The position numbers were made by a program, and so were the translations under genes. From assembly GCF_003460605.1 (NCBI RefSeq), contig NZ_QTVN01000014.1, positions 58,608-122,607 of the forward strand: DNA of 64,000 bases, given 5' to 3'. The notes beneath the pieces were generated by a model, which had not been told where the DNA came from, ran no database searches, and saw nothing but the letters and a program-made list of their open reading frames with translations. Below, piece after piece: positions 44,866-54,092 of the stretch. Each line of letters begins with the position of its first letter. The first letter of the stretch is position 1. This stretch comes from Ruminococcus sp. AF31-8BH (GTDB lineage: Bacteria > Bacillota > Clostridia > Lachnospirales > Lachnospiraceae).

Positions 44866-45365
44866 ACCATATTGTGGTTATCGGATTTATGGGTTCTGGC
44901 AAGACAAGAGTGGGGAAACGTCTGTCCAGTGACCTGGGACTGACATTTGTAGATGTAGACAAGGTGATCGTCCGCAAAATGAACATGCCTGTGAAGGAGA
45001 TCTTTCAGAGATTTGGGGAGCCATATTACCGCGCACTGGAGACCATGACCGTGAAGGCACTGATCGAGGACAAGGAGAAGAAGGTGATTTCCCTTGGCGC
45101 AGGTCTTCCGATCCAGGAGCAGAATGAGAAATATATCAAACAGCTTGGTACAGTTGTTTACCTGAAGGGCTCTGCAGAAACCTTCCGCAAGAGACTGGAA
45201 GGAAACAACAATCCACTTCTGGAAGGAGATAACCAGGAGGAGAAGATCAAGAAGCTTCTGAAGCAGCGCGACCCGATCTATCATAAATTTGCAGATATTG
45301 AGGTAGTAACAGGCGTGAAGCCTTTCGAGGAGCTGATCAAGGAAATTGAGAGTAAGCTTCCCTGA
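44862..45365 (+). CDS. aroK: Shikimate kinase
   Basis: 167 residues. Walker A GFMGSGKTRVG, shikimate-binding DVDKVIV and FGEPYYRALE, ISLGAGLP (in place of the more usual GGG), and a lid around LEGNNNPLL with DPIYHKFAD. It phosphorylates shikimate in aromatic amino acid synthesis. Start overlaps the YqeG stop. Followed by efp, a common order in Clostridia. Confidence 0.93.
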   Translation: MNHIVVIGFMGSGKTRVGKRLSSDLGLTFVDVDKVIVRKMNMPVKEIFQRFGEPYYRALETMTVKALIEDKEKKVISLGAGLPIQEQNEKYIKQLGTVVYLKGSAETFRKRLEGNNNPLLEGDNQEEKIKKLLKQRDPIYHKFADIEVVTGVKPFEELIKEIESKLP

Positions 45366-45499
45366 GAGTGAGCTGTGAGCGGTTCCATATCCATGATTTT
45401 CAAGAAAAATCTCTCATTATAAAAAAAGTAGTTGAAAAAATGGTACATATATTATAAAATATTGCTAGTCACAAGCACTATAAGGAGGAAAAATTAATT

Positions 45500-46057
45500 A
45501 TGATTTCAGCAGGTGATTTCAGAAACGGTGTCACAGTAGAAATTGATGGCAACGTTTGTCAGATCGTAGAATTCCAGCATGTTAAGCCGGGTAAAGGAGC
45601 TGCTTTCGTTAGAACCAAATACAAAAACATTATCACAGGATCCGTATTAGAGAAATCCTTCCGTCCTACAGAGAAATTCCCTACAGCACGTATTGAGCGT
45701 GTTGATATGCAGTATCTGTACAATGACGGCGGATTATACTACTTCATGAACGTAGAGACATTTGACCAGGTTGGTCTTACAGAAGAGCAGGTTGGCGATT
45801 CTCTGAAGTTTGTTAAAGAGAACGAGATGGTTAAGATCTGTTCCCACAATGGCAATGTATTCGCTATCGAGCCGCCGTTATTCGTTGAGCTTGTAGTTAC
45901 AGAGACAGAGCCAGGATTCGCTGGAAATACAGCACAGGGTGCTACCAAGCCAGCTACAGTTGAGACTGGAGCACAGGTTATGGTTCCTCTGTTCGTTAAC
46001 CAGGGAGACAAGCTTAAGATTGATACCAGAACAGGTGAGTATCTGTCCCGTGTTTAA
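45500..46057 (+). CDS. efp: Translation elongation factor P
   Basis: 185 residues with three beta-barrels. The modifiable lysine is in the loop [13 protein letters not shown] (Lys ~32), and the signature [21 protein letters not shown] stretch reads [24 protein letters not shown]. It relieves ribosome stalling at polyproline. TATAAA and TTGAAA boxes near 45432-45460 may be its own promoter; RBS AAGGAGG. Confidence 0.97.
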   Translation: MISAGDFRNGVTVEIDGNVCQIVEFQHVKPGKGAAFVRTKYKNIITGSVLEKSFRPTEKFPTARIERVDMQYLYNDGGLYYFMNVETFDQVGLTEEQVGDSLKFVKENEMVKICSHNGNVFAIEPPLFVELVVTETEPGFAGNTAQGATKPATVETGAQVMVPLFVNQGDKLKIDTRTGEYLSRV

Positions 46058-46082
46058 TGTTTGAATAAGCGTAAGGTTTTGT

Positions 46083-46118
46083 GTGCCATCGGCGATTGCG
46101 CCGGTGGCATATTTTATA
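46083..46118 (+). terminator. Hairpin after efp
   Basis: GCCATCGGCG-ATTG-CGCCGGTGGC followed by ATATTTTATATT. The T run is broken, so termination may be partial and read-through would reach structured element B. Confidence 0.65.
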
Positions 46119-46131
46119 TTCTAAAGCGGAC

Positions 46132-46309
46132 GCATTTTGGCAAGTGATATTCCACGCAGGTCGGTGCAACGCTACGGTGAACTAACGACCAACTCCGACT
46201 AAGACGTTCGGGAGAGCCCTCACGCCTAAGTCTATGTAGGTCGTGGATTTCACCTTCGCTAAGAACGCACCTGAAATGACCTGCTTAGGAATATCAATTG
46301 CCGAAATGC
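46132..46309 (+). repeat. Structured 178-nt element, copy B
   Basis: Same length and fold as copy A. Closing stem GCATTTTGGCAAGTGATATT.. (46132-46153) with 46288-46309, nearly complementary though its sequence differs from copy A. Helices GCAGGTC/GACCTGC, GGTGAA/TTCACC, GACC/GGTC, GACT/AGTC and apical GGG/CCC. It lies 74 bp after efp in the same orientation. Confidence 0.9.
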
Positions 46310-46356
46310 TGTGGGCTGGTTAGAACTATTGAATAGGTAGATAAGGAGAGAATGAA

Positions 46357-47364
46357 ATGGAGTACACAATACTAGGAAAAACAGGACTTCGGATTTCACG
46401 GATGGGCTTCGGCGGAATCCCCATTCAGAGAATTGACGCAGAGGGAACCAAGGCACTGATGAAGCAGCTTATGGATGAAGGTGTTAACTACATTGACACC
46501 GCAAGAGGCTATACAGTCAGTGAGGAATATCTTGGTTATGCATTGGAGGGAATCCGGGACAAGTTTGTGCTTGCCACCAAGAGTATGGCCAGAACCAAGG
46601 ATGCTATGGCAGCAGATATTGAGAAAAGTCTTGGAAATCTTCGCACAGACCACATTGATCTGTACCAGGTACATAACCCAAGCATGGAGCAGCTGGATAC
46701 AGTTGTAGGCGAAGGGGGCGCACTGGAAGCCCTCATGGAAGCCAAGGCAGCAGGCAAAATCAGTCACATCGGTCTTACCGCACATTCCACAGAAGTGTTT
46801 GAACGTGCTTTAAGTCTTGACTGGGTGGAGACCATCATGTTCCCATATAATATAGTAGAAAGTCAGGGAGAAGAGCTGATCCACAAATGCCAGGAGAAAA
46901 ATGTAGGCTTCATTGCCATGAAACCTCTGGCTGGCGGCGCTATTGAGAACGGAACCCTTGCCCTTCGCTACGTCTGTTCCAATCCTGCCGTTACCGTGGT
47001 GATCCCGGGAATGGCAGAGGTATCCGAATTAGAAGAGAACATCAAAGCATGTGCAGACACCACACCCCTTACTAAGGAGGAGCTTTCCCAGATGGAAGAT
47101 GTTCGCCATCAGCTTGGCACCAATTTCTGCCGCCGCTGCAATTACTGTGCGCCATGTACAGTAGGAATCAGCATTCCAAGCGCCTTCCTTTTCGCAGGCT
47201 ACCTGGAACGCTACAATCTTGCAGATTGGGCGCGGGACCGTTACGGAAGCCTTGGGGTAAAAGCATCCGCCTGCGTAGGCTGCGGCAAATGCGAAACCAG
47301 ATGTCCATACCATCTTCCAATCCGGGAAATGCTGAAAAAGGTGGCCGAGGAATTCGGAGAATAG
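46357..47364 (+). CDS. Aldo/keto reductase with C-terminal [4Fe-4S] domain
   Basis: 335 residues. Residues ~1-250 form the AKR barrel: GFGGIPIQ, YIDTARGYTVSEEYLG (catalytic Tyr), HIDLYQVHNP, and the cofactor-binding VVIPGM. The C-terminal ~75 residues carry CRRCNYCAPCTVGI and CVGCGKCETRCPYHL, typical of a ferredoxin-like domain in clostridial AKRs. It may pass electrons between ferredoxin and a carbonyl substrate; the substrate is unknown. RBS AAGGAG. Confidence 0.9.
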   Translation: MEYTILGKTGLRISRMGFGGIPIQRIDAEGTKALMKQLMDEGVNYIDTARGYTVSEEYLGYALEGIRDKFVLATKSMARTKDAMAADIEKSLGNLRTDHIDLYQVHNPSMEQLDTVVGEGGALEALMEAKAAGKISHIGLTAHSTEVFERALSLDWVETIMFPYNIVESQGEELIHKCQEKNVGFIAMKPLAGGAIENGTLALRYVCSNPAVTVVIPGMAEVSELEENIKACADTTPLTKEELSQMEDVRHQLGTNFCRRCNYCAPCTVGISIPSAFLFAGYLERYNLADWARDRYGSLGVKASACVGCGKCETRCPYHLPIREMLKKVAEEFGE

Positions 47365-47393
47365 AACCAGGTGACATGTTCGCTCTACAAGTA

Positions 47394-47431
47394 AGTCCCG
47401 GAAGCATTGAATCCTCAATACTTCCGGGACT
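47394..47431. terminator. Hairpin between convergent genes
   Basis: AGTCCCGGAAGCATTGA and TCAATACTTCCGGGACT form a 17-bp stem between the reductase and the AAA/nuclease gene. T runs are weak on both sides. Confidence 0.6.
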
Positions 47432-47456
47432 CCTGGAAAAAACAGGCTGTTATTAT

Positions 47457-49172
47457 TTACCATTCTTCTTTTCGTTTTTCAACAACAACCTTACATCTTT
47501 TCTTATAGAAAGCGATACCGTAAAGTGTTATATCGTGGCGTCCGTCATTTCTCAAATACTCATAATATCTCCGGCTCTTAATTTGCTCAATCGCTTTTGC
47601 ACAGGCCTTATCTAAGCCTGATATGTCTTTTGAATACTTAAGCTCAAAGACAATCCCTGCATCTGGATTTTCCGGTTTAATAATGATATCTGCAAAGCCT
47701 TCCCCAGCCTCCACATTTGACCGAACCACCCAGTTCGTGTTTCCAATCAGCAAGCCTACCAAAAACGTATGATAAGAACTCTCCTTTTCTTTTTCCGGTG
47801 CTTTCGTGTCAAAGACACTGATGGAATTACTAAGAGTCCGATTTAAATATTGTTCTATTGATGATACATTTCCTTCTTCAACAGACTTCCAGAAAAAGGT
47901 TAATTGTTCCGTATTCGCACGTACTTTTTTATCAAACCATTCCTGTATTTGAACCTTATAGACCTCTTTCACTTCTTTATTGGGAATGACCAGCTTATAT
48001 GCGCCCTGGTCTGTGATTCCGGCTTGGGTCAGATAGCCTGTGGTAAATAAAACACTCCAGATATTTTCAATGCTATTGTCAATCTCATCGTAGGTCAATT
48101 CCAATCTGACATTTTTTTCAATAGGCTCGCCTGCAACCAAACGCTCGATTTCATCCTGGGTTGTCTTGTTTGCCCTGGTGATGAAATTTTTGACAAGAAT
48201 GTTTCCGCTGGTATTGATCCAGTAGCACTGTGGCATTGCTGTTGGATTCTTACAAAGGAGATCTACATGATTGATCACATCCCATGGACAATAAATATCT
48301 GCAGCTCCAAAATGGTAACCATCGTACCACTCTTTTATTTCAGGCAAATGCCCTTCCAAATGATAGGTCTTCAGCAGTTTGCTTACTTCCTCTTCAGTGA
48401 AACCAAATTGTTCATCAAAGCGAACATCTGTAATGGACAAAACCTTGAAATTATTCAGACCAGTGAAAATACTCTCCTTCGAAACACGCAGACATCCGGT
48501 TAAAACTGCAAACTGCAGGAACTGGTTGGTTTTCAGAGCATCTCCGAATAACGCGCGAAGCAGTGACAGCATTTCCTGGTAATAGCCGTTTTGATATGCC
48601 TTGTCCAAAGGAACATCGTACTCATCAATCAAGATGATCGTCTTCTGCCCATAATAGTGAAACAACAATTCCGATAATGTCTGCAGCGCCGCTTCAAGAG
48701 TTTCATCATCCATCAAATATTTGCCGCTGCTCATTCGAACCAATGCACCATATCTGGCCTTTTCATTTTCTGTCAGTCTGTCACTGTCTTTCAGAAAATG
48801 GAATCGCTCTGCCTCCAGAGCAACTAACTTAACCAGCTTTGCTTTCGCTTTTGCAAAGGTTTCGCCCTCGACACCTTTTAATGTAAGAAATATTACAGGA
48901 AACTTCCCAAGATATTCTTCCACAAGATCCTTTCTTTGTGAAATATTAAGTCCCTCAAATAAGGTGCTATCAGTCCCGATCTCGAAAAAATAACGGAGCA
49001 TACTCATGTTCAGTGTTTTTCCAAAACGCCGGGGTCTTGTAAACAGATTTACCTTTCCCCAGTTGTCAAGAAGCTGCTCGATCAATTTCGTTTTATCAAT
49101 ATAGTAAAAACCAAGTCGGCGAATTTCCCGAAAATCTTCAATGCCAACCGGAAGCTTCAGCAATGCAGCCAT
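47457..49172 (-). CDS. AAA-ATPase-like / PD-(D/E)XK protein (DUF1703 type)
   Basis: 571 residues. N-terminal AAA-ATPase-like domain (~1-210) with LPVGIEDFREIRRLGFYYIDKT, Walker A RPRRFGKTL and Walker B ILIDEYDVPLDKAY. C-terminal PDDEXK_9-type nuclease-like domain with GFADIIIKP...GIVFELKYSKD. The family is abundant and often multi-copy in Clostridia and Bacteroidetes; the role is unknown, with defence or mobile-element functions suggested. Monocistronic, with its start near 49172. Confidence 0.9.
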   Translation of the reverse strand: MAALLKLPVGIEDFREIRRLGFYYIDKTKLIEQLLDNWGKVNLFTRPRRFGKTLNMSMLRYFFEIGTDSTLFEGLNISQRKDLVEEYLGKFPVIFLTLKGVEGETFAKAKAKLVKLVALEAERFHFLKDSDRLTENEKARYGALVRMSSGKYLMDDETLEAALQTLSELLFHYYGQKTIILIDEYDVPLDKAYQNGYYQEMLSLLRALFGDALKTNQFLQFAVLTGCLRVSKESIFTGLNNFKVLSITDVRFDEQFGFTEEEVSKLLKTYHLEGHLPEIKEWYDGYHFGAADIYCPWDVINHVDLLCKNPTAMPQCYWINTSGNILVKNFITRANKTTQDEIERLVAGEPIEKNVRLELTYDEIDNSIENIWSVLFTTGYLTQAGITDQGAYKLVIPNKEVKEVYKVQIQEWFDKKVRANTEQLTFFWKSVEEGNVSSIEQYLNRTLSNSISVFDTKAPEKEKESSYHTFLVGLLIGNTNWVVRSNVEAGEGFADIIIKPENPDAGIVFELKYSKDISGLDKACAKAIEQIKSRRYYEYLRNDGRHDITLYGIAFYKKRCKVVVEKRKEEW

Positions 49173-49284
49173 ATTTTCACGCTCCCTTCCAAAGCTATAC
49201 TCCTGAACCTAAAATACCTCTCATGTATTTTGATTTTATCATCTGAAGGAATAAATGGCAAGATGAAGCACCAGAAACTATCCC

Positions 49285-49314
49285 TTGACAACCTGAAGCC
49301 GTTTGCCTTATAAT
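49285..49314 (+). promoter_or_regulatory. ssrA promoter
   Basis: TTGACA (49285-49290), 18-nt spacer, TATAAT (49309-49314), about 58 bp before the mature tmRNA end. Confidence 0.8.
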
Positions 49315-49378
49315 AAACCAAAAGCGCAACCGCTTAAACTTCGTCTGCGTACCAGAACTACCTATTATAATCCATTTA

Positions 49379-49725
49379 GGGCTTGTACTGGTTTCGACGG
49401 GGGTTTTGAAGTTGTGGAAGCCATCCGCAGTCTCCCGAACTGCGTAATAACGGGAAATTCTAAATATAAACGCTGACGATCAGTTAGTAATGGCAGCCTA
49501 AGTGCTGCCCGTCAGTCCTGTTGCACTCACACCTCAGGAGTCTGGCGTCGACCTTGTGAGAAACCTTGCCGGGTAAGCTTTGCCCCGGTAGATGTATTAT
49601 GAAGCTACTGAAGCAGTAAGCCTGTCGGTGGGCGTGCTGCAAAGGGAATGTTAATACAGCGACTGTGATGGGAGATGCCGCAAGGGATAGACTTTCGGAC
49701 GCGGGTTCAATTCCCGCCAGGTCCA
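49379..49725 (+). ncRNA. ssrA: tmRNA
   Basis: The 5' end GGGCTTGTACTGGTTTCGACGG and the 3' end with T-arm GCGGGTTCAATTCCCGC and CAGGTCCA are diagnostic; GGGCTTG pairs with CAGGTCC in the acceptor stem. CCA is not encoded. The tag frame is at 49469-49501 and gives (N)ADDQLVMAA followed by TAA. It rescues stalled ribosomes. Its 3' end is a frequent integration site for mobile elements, and accessory genes follow directly. Confidence 0.96.
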
Positions 49726-49774
49726 CTTAAGAGACAAGGGTGTTTATTATGGCACCCACAGGGCAAGCCCCGGA

Positions 49775-49807
49775 AACATTGAACTTGGATGTTTTCGGGG
49801 CTTTTTT
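49775..49807 (+). terminator. ssrA terminator
   Basis: AAGCCCCGGAAACAT and ATGTTTTCGGGGCTT with a short loop, followed by TTTTT. Confidence 0.88.
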
Positions 49808-49867
49808 CTACAAATTTGCAATCAACTCTATTTATTAATAAAACCAAAGTCCCAAAGGAGAAGTGCT

Positions 49868-51181
49868 ATGAACAAAATTCTTATACATCAATTTGGTCCA
49901 ATTTGCGAAGCTGAAATAGATTTAGATAAAAAAATGCAGGTATTTATAGGCACTCAGGCATCTGGGAAAAGTACAGCCTGTAAAGTTATTTACTATTGCC
50001 AGAAGATAAGGGATTATACGCTGGAATTCTTAATGGATGGTGCACAGTATACAGACAATCACAAAAATGAATATTTTAATAATTATATGAAATATCTGAC
50101 CAGACAGTTTATGGGATGCTTCGGCAAAACCACACACATGCAAAACTTCAAGATAGAGTACTTTTTTGGAGAAAAGAAAATAGAAATCACTCTGAATAAA
50201 GATGGATATGTCCGCTTTCGCTTTGCTGAAAATTTAAAATATGCATTAAATGAACTGATATATGAAGCATCTGTAATGTTTTTGGCAACGCTAAACAGTG
50301 AACAAATTAATTCCATAATCGATAATATTACTGCTCTGGCAATGCTGAAACAGCAGTTCAAGGAACGTTTGTATAAGCTTTTTGAAAATAATGCGGACAT
50401 TATCTATATCCCCGCAGGAAGAAGTCTTCTGGCCACCATGTCAGAGCAGCTGCATGATTTTTCTATTTCAGATATGGATCTGACAATGCAGGATTTTATC
50501 AATCTGATCAGAAATACAAAAAGCAAATTTGGAAGCAAAATTCCGGAAATTGTAAAAGACTATACTAAAACTGTAAAAGGTCAAATTAATAATATTTCAC
50601 TTGACACAGCATACAGTCTCATAAAAGATATTTTTAAAGCGGATTATACCAGCGAAATGGATGGAGAAAAAATTTACTTTGATGAAAGACATTGGGTAAA
50701 ACTGATGTATGGTTCCTCCGGGCAGCAGGAGGTACTGTGGATTCTGATGCTGGCCTTTATCATTATTCTGGAAAAAAAGAAGAGCTTTGTAATTATAGAA
50801 GAACCGGAAGCACATTTATTTCCAATTGCCCAGAAAAATGTTGTAAGCCTGATTTCTTTGATGGTTAACTCCACAGATAGCAGAGCAATTATTACAACAC
50901 ACAGTCCATATATTTTAACATCTTTAAATATCCTGTTGTATTCGGACAAGATTGAAAATGGACCAAAGAGTAAAGGTACGGTAGTTATTGCAAAAAATTT
51001 ACGTGTTAATTATAAGACATTTGCTGCTTTCAAACTGGAAAATACAAGATCAGGATTAAGCAGCATGGAAAACCTGCTGGATGAAGAAAGCCATATGATC
51101 AGTACTGATTATATTGATGAAGTTTCATCAATCACAAATTCGGAACTGGAGCGCTTACTGGACAAGGAGATGGATGAATGA
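49868..51181 (+). CDS. AAA/ABC-type ATPase (OLD/RecF-like), candidate defence protein
   Basis: 437 residues. N-terminal FGPICEAEIDLDKKMQVFIGTQASGKST gives the Walker A site at residues ~30-37. The C-terminal half has an SSGQQEVLWIL signature-like region, Walker B SFVIIEEPEAHLFP and the switch THSPYILTSLN. This layout is that of SMC/RecF/OLD-like ATPases without a TOPRIM domain. It overlaps the next gene by 4 bp (ATGA), so they form a pair. ATPase + nuclease pairs are common in phage defence (Septu and others), but this pair matches none that I can name. Confidence 0.85.
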   Translation: MNKILIHQFGPICEAEIDLDKKMQVFIGTQASGKSTACKVIYYCQKIRDYTLEFLMDGAQYTDNHKNEYFNNYMKYLTRQFMGCFGKTTHMQNFKIEYFFGEKKIEITLNKDGYVRFRFAENLKYALNELIYEASVMFLATLNSEQINSIIDNITALAMLKQQFKERLYKLFENNADIIYIPAGRSLLATMSEQLHDFSISDMDLTMQDFINLIRNTKSKFGSKIPEIVKDYTKTVKGQINNISLDTAYSLIKDIFKADYTSEMDGEKIYFDERHWVKLMYGSSGQQEVLWILMLAFIIILEKKKSFVIIEEPEAHLFPIAQKNVVSLISLMVNSTDSRAIITTHSPYILTSLNILLYSDKIENGPKSKGTVVIAKNLRVNYKTFAAFKLENTRSGLSSMENLLDEESHMISTDYIDEVSSITNSELERLLDKEMDE

Positions 51182-51714
51182 TATGTAATAAAGTGGAAAA
51201 ATGCATAGAAGAACAGCTTGTCAATCAAAAGACTACTGCATGTGTAAATAAAAACATTGAGTGTATTGAAGTATCCGATAATCGCTCAAGGATAAAGTGT
51301 GAGGAACGCAAGAAAAAATACATCCTGGAGAATACCCGGAAAGATCATGTGATTTTATATAAAATGGATGGCGGTATAATTCCACAGGATAAATCAGTCC
51401 CGCCGGGAATCTGCAAATGTGATTATTTATTTGTACTTGGAGGACAGGAATGTGAGGCTATTTTAACAGAACTGAAAGGCGTGGACGTAGCTCATTCATT
51501 AAAACAGATTGACGGAACATTATCACAGTTTAAAGCTTTGTTTTCCGCTTTTAACCATGTATATGCAAGAATAATAGTGGCTTCATCCACTCCAAACATA
51601 AAAGCAAGCCCGAATTACGTCAATTTGGTCAAAAAGCTGCGAAATAACTACAGAGGAAATCTTAAGATTGCAGAGAAGCAGTTGGTGGAGAAAGATGTTG
51701 ATTTATTGAAATGA
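51178..51714 (+). CDS. Hypothetical protein with PD-(D/E)XK-like motif, partner of the ATPase
   Basis: 178 residues. No family recognised. Asp82 in KCDYLFVL and Glu98-x-Lys100 in ILTELKG have the order and spacing of a PD-(D/E)XK nuclease core, followed by a helix (AHSLKQIDGTLSQF). N-terminal third is cysteine- and charge-rich (RIKCEERKKKYILENT). Translationally coupled to the ATPase through an ATGA overlap. A nuclease effector gated by the ATPase is the likely role, but this rests on a motif read by eye. Confidence 0.6.
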   Translation: MICNKVEKCIEEQLVNQKTTACVNKNIECIEVSDNRSRIKCEERKKKYILENTRKDHVILYKMDGGIIPQDKSVPPGICKCDYLFVLGGQECEAILTELKGVDVAHSLKQIDGTLSQFKALFSAFNHVYARIIVASSTPNIKASPNYVNLVKKLRNNYRGNLKIAEKQLVEKDVDLLK

Positions 51715-51845
51715 GTTATTTCGATATACATTTTGGATGGTTCGGCTTTCTGTTCATCGAATGAAAACAAGATAAAAATATCTTTTTTTAGAAAATAGTA
51801 AAATTATGAGGAAAAATGGAATTTCGGTTGTATAATAAGATAAGA

Positions 51846-51862
51846 GATAATTCTTAATTATC
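51846..51862 (+). promoter_or_regulatory. 17-bp palindrome upstream of thsA
   Basis: GATAATTCTTAATTATC, ten bases after a -10 box TATAAT (51831-51836) and 50 bp before the thsA start. The exact reverse complement of this 17-mer lies at 54743-54759 before the opposite transcript. Probably a common operator. Confidence 0.65.
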
Positions 51863-51912
51863 CATTAAATTTTATTATATATCGAACTTTAGAAAAAATA
51901 GAGGATATAAAA

Positions 51913-53283
51913 ATGCCATTAAACAAAGAACAATTTCTCAAACAATTTACACGTCAAGCACTTGATGAAAGAATTTCTCTTTTTGTTGGTGCTGGTGCAT
52001 CAATCAACGCAGGTTATCCTTCCTGGTATAGTTTGCTTAAGCCGCTTGCAAAAGAACTCGGTACACCATTAAGCGATTCAACAAATTACTATAAACTTGC
52101 CCAATATTATTCTAATAATTTTGGACAGCCAGAATTATTGAAAAGAATTAATGAAGTATTAAATAAAAATGACTGTGACAGTCCTTTAATTAATGAGCTT
52201 ATAGATATTGGATTTTCAAATATATGGACAACTAATTTTGATAATGTGCTAGAAAACAACTACAAAAAGCGTAATATTTTAATTAATAAAGTATTTAGAG
52301 ATTCTGATTTATCTAATGTTGAGCTTAATAAGCGAATTAATATATATAAAATGAATGGAGATATCACAAATCCTGATGGCATTGTTGCGACACAAGAAGA
52401 TTATGAGAAATATTCATATAATCATCGTATGATGTTAATGTTTTTTAAAAGAGAATTAATATCAAGTACTTTTTTGTTTATTGGATATAGTTTTTCGGAT
52501 TATTTAGTAATGGACTGTTTAAGCGAAATTGCAAAGTATCTTGGCAATGCAACACCTCAACATTACACAATCCTAAAAAGAGAGAAAGATAATCCATATT
52601 TTGATTATTTTATTCATGATTTAGAACTTAGATATCATATTAAAGTTTTTCTCGTAGATGAATACGACGAGATACTTTTTGTATTGAAAGAATTAAATGA
52701 AAGAATACGGAATAAGAAAGTATTTATTTCTGGTGCATTTCGCTCATTTAATCAAGAAGTGGTAAAATATTCTCATAATCTTTCACGTAGTATAAGTTAT
52801 CAACTTTTAGAGAACGATTATCGTATTGTAAATGGAATTGGTCGACACTTTGGTACACATATTATTGGATACGCAAATGAGTATCTTGCTCAAAAAGGCA
52901 TTAAGGATAAAGAAAAATATATTATTGTTAAGCCTTTTGTTGGATTTGGTGAAAATTCTTTGGAAAATAAGAAGAAACTTCGAGAAGATGTTATTAAAGG
53001 GTGTGGTGCAGTAATATTTGCTTTTGGTGATTATAATCCAGATGCTCCAAATCCTAATAGTGGTGTTAAAGAAGAATTTGAAATAGCATTGAAATATCAT
53101 AAAACAATTATCCCCATTGCTTATCCTGATATGCGATCAGAACAAATATGGCTGCAAATAAAAAATAATTTAACATTATATCCCTACCTGGAAAAAAGCA
53201 TACTTTCCCTTACTTCTCAGAACGATACAGAAACACTAGCGAAAACAATTGTTTATATTTTGAATTCTGTACAAGAACCATAA
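51913..53283 (+). CDS. thsA: ThsA-like SIR2-SLOG protein (Thoeris)
   Basis: 456 residues, with markedly AT-rich codons. SIR2-like NADase domain (~1-270): FVGAGASINAGYPSW, WTTNFDNVLE, YKMNGDIT...ATQEDYEKYS, FLFIGYSFSDYLVMD. SLOG sensor domain (~275-456): KVFISGAFRSFNQE, RIVNGIGRHFGTHIIGYA, GVKEEFEIALKYHKTIIPI. The order and length equal Thoeris ThsA, an NAD+-depleting effector activated by a cyclic ADP-ribose isomer from ThsB. The residue where SIR2 proteins have the catalytic His (KxHGD) is Asn148. It is convergent with thsB and overlaps its 3' end by 31 bp. Confidence 0.9.
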   Translation: MPLNKEQFLKQFTRQALDERISLFVGAGASINAGYPSWYSLLKPLAKELGTPLSDSTNYYKLAQYYSNNFGQPELLKRINEVLNKNDCDSPLINELIDIGFSNIWTTNFDNVLENNYKKRNILINKVFRDSDLSNVELNKRINIYKMNGDITNPDGIVATQEDYEKYSYNHRMMLMFFKRELISSTFLFIGYSFSDYLVMDCLSEIAKYLGNATPQHYTILKREKDNPYFDYFIHDLELRYHIKVFLVDEYDEILFVLKELNERIRNKKVFISGAFRSFNQEVVKYSHNLSRSISYQLLENDYRIVNGIGRHFGTHIIGYANEYLAQKGIKDKEKYIIVKPFVGFGENSLENKKKLREDVIKGCGAVIFAFGDYNPDAPNPNSGVKEEFEIALKYHKTIIPIAYPDMRSEQIWLQIKNNLTLYPYLEKSILSLTSQNDTETLAKTIVYILNSVQEP

Positions 53284-54020
53284 TAGCACTCTATTAATAT
53301 ACATATTGAATTTTCCAATAACCATAATTCTCTGTAGTCTATTAACAAATTAAGAAGATTTTCTGTAAATAATCTATCAAATATTTTGCAAGGAACTTTA
53401 CATATTTGTCGTAATGCTGGATCATTAGATTCTGTAATTATTATGTATATAGCGTAAAGCAAGGTGATTTTACTATTAAGATTTGAATTGTCAACCCTGA
53501 TATAGTTTTCAAACAAATGCCTGATTGATCTTGGAAGTGGTAATTTACTTTGAATTATTTCGTTAATATTTTTGTATTTACAGTTATTTAACATATCGCA
53601 AGTGATTTTACAGACAATATGGTTGCATATTTCTAATGTTCCAGTACTACGATCAGCTTCTTTAAAAATTAATTTCTTAATCCAAGCAAATACAGGCGGA
53701 ATATCCGAAGGCTTTAATTCATACAATACTGGAAAAACTGTAACTTCGCCTTTAAAATATCTTAATTTTAAAGTTTGAATCTCTTCTCTAGCACAGAATG
53801 AAGTAATTGTATTATGAGACAAAATTATTATTGCATATTTTGATTTTCCAGCTCCTTCTTCAATATTTTTTTTGAACCGATCATCTCCCATTATCATTTC
53901 GTATCTATCATACCAGACATTGATACCATAGTTTTTTAAGTGATACACAATTGGCTGAGCAATAACGTATCTATCTTTTGCCGAAAAACATATAAATAAT
54001 TTATCCGAGAATTTTTTCAT
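53253..54020 (-). CDS. thsB: ThsB-like TIR-domain protein (Thoeris)
   Basis: 255 residues. TIR domain at ~5-130: KLFICFSAKDRYVIAQPIVYHLKNYGINVWYDRYEMIMGDD (betaA to BB loop; several residues quoted as pattern), YAIIILSHNTITSFCAREEI with the likely catalytic Glu79. The C-terminal ~125 residues are helical and unassigned, making it longer than many ThsB proteins (~200). In Thoeris, ThsB senses infection and makes the signal for ThsA. Here it is on the opposite strand to thsA, which is unusual, behind a kinase-like gene. Confidence 0.85.
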   Translation of the reverse strand: MKKFSDKLFICFSAKDRYVIAQPIVYHLKNYGINVWYDRYEMIMGDDRFKKNIEEGAGKSKYAIIILSHNTITSFCAREEIQTLKLRYFKGEVTVFPVLYELKPSDIPPVFAWIKKLIFKEADRSTGTLEICNHIVCKITCDMLNNCKYKNINEIIQSKLPLPRSIRHLFENYIRVDNSNLNSKITLLYAIYIIITESNDPALRQICKVPCKIFDRLFTENLLNLLIDYRELWLLENSICILIECYYGSCTEFKI

Positions 54021-54092
54021 ATTACTCCTTTAACTTAAATGTTTTATTCAGAAGCAATTAATATGGTCATAAAATTAGCTGTTTTGACAATG

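Noticed and set aside
49484..49726. 80-codon open frame on the minus strand (MDLAGIEPASESLS...)
   Set aside because: It is the reverse complement of the tmRNA gene, a well-known spurious protein prediction.
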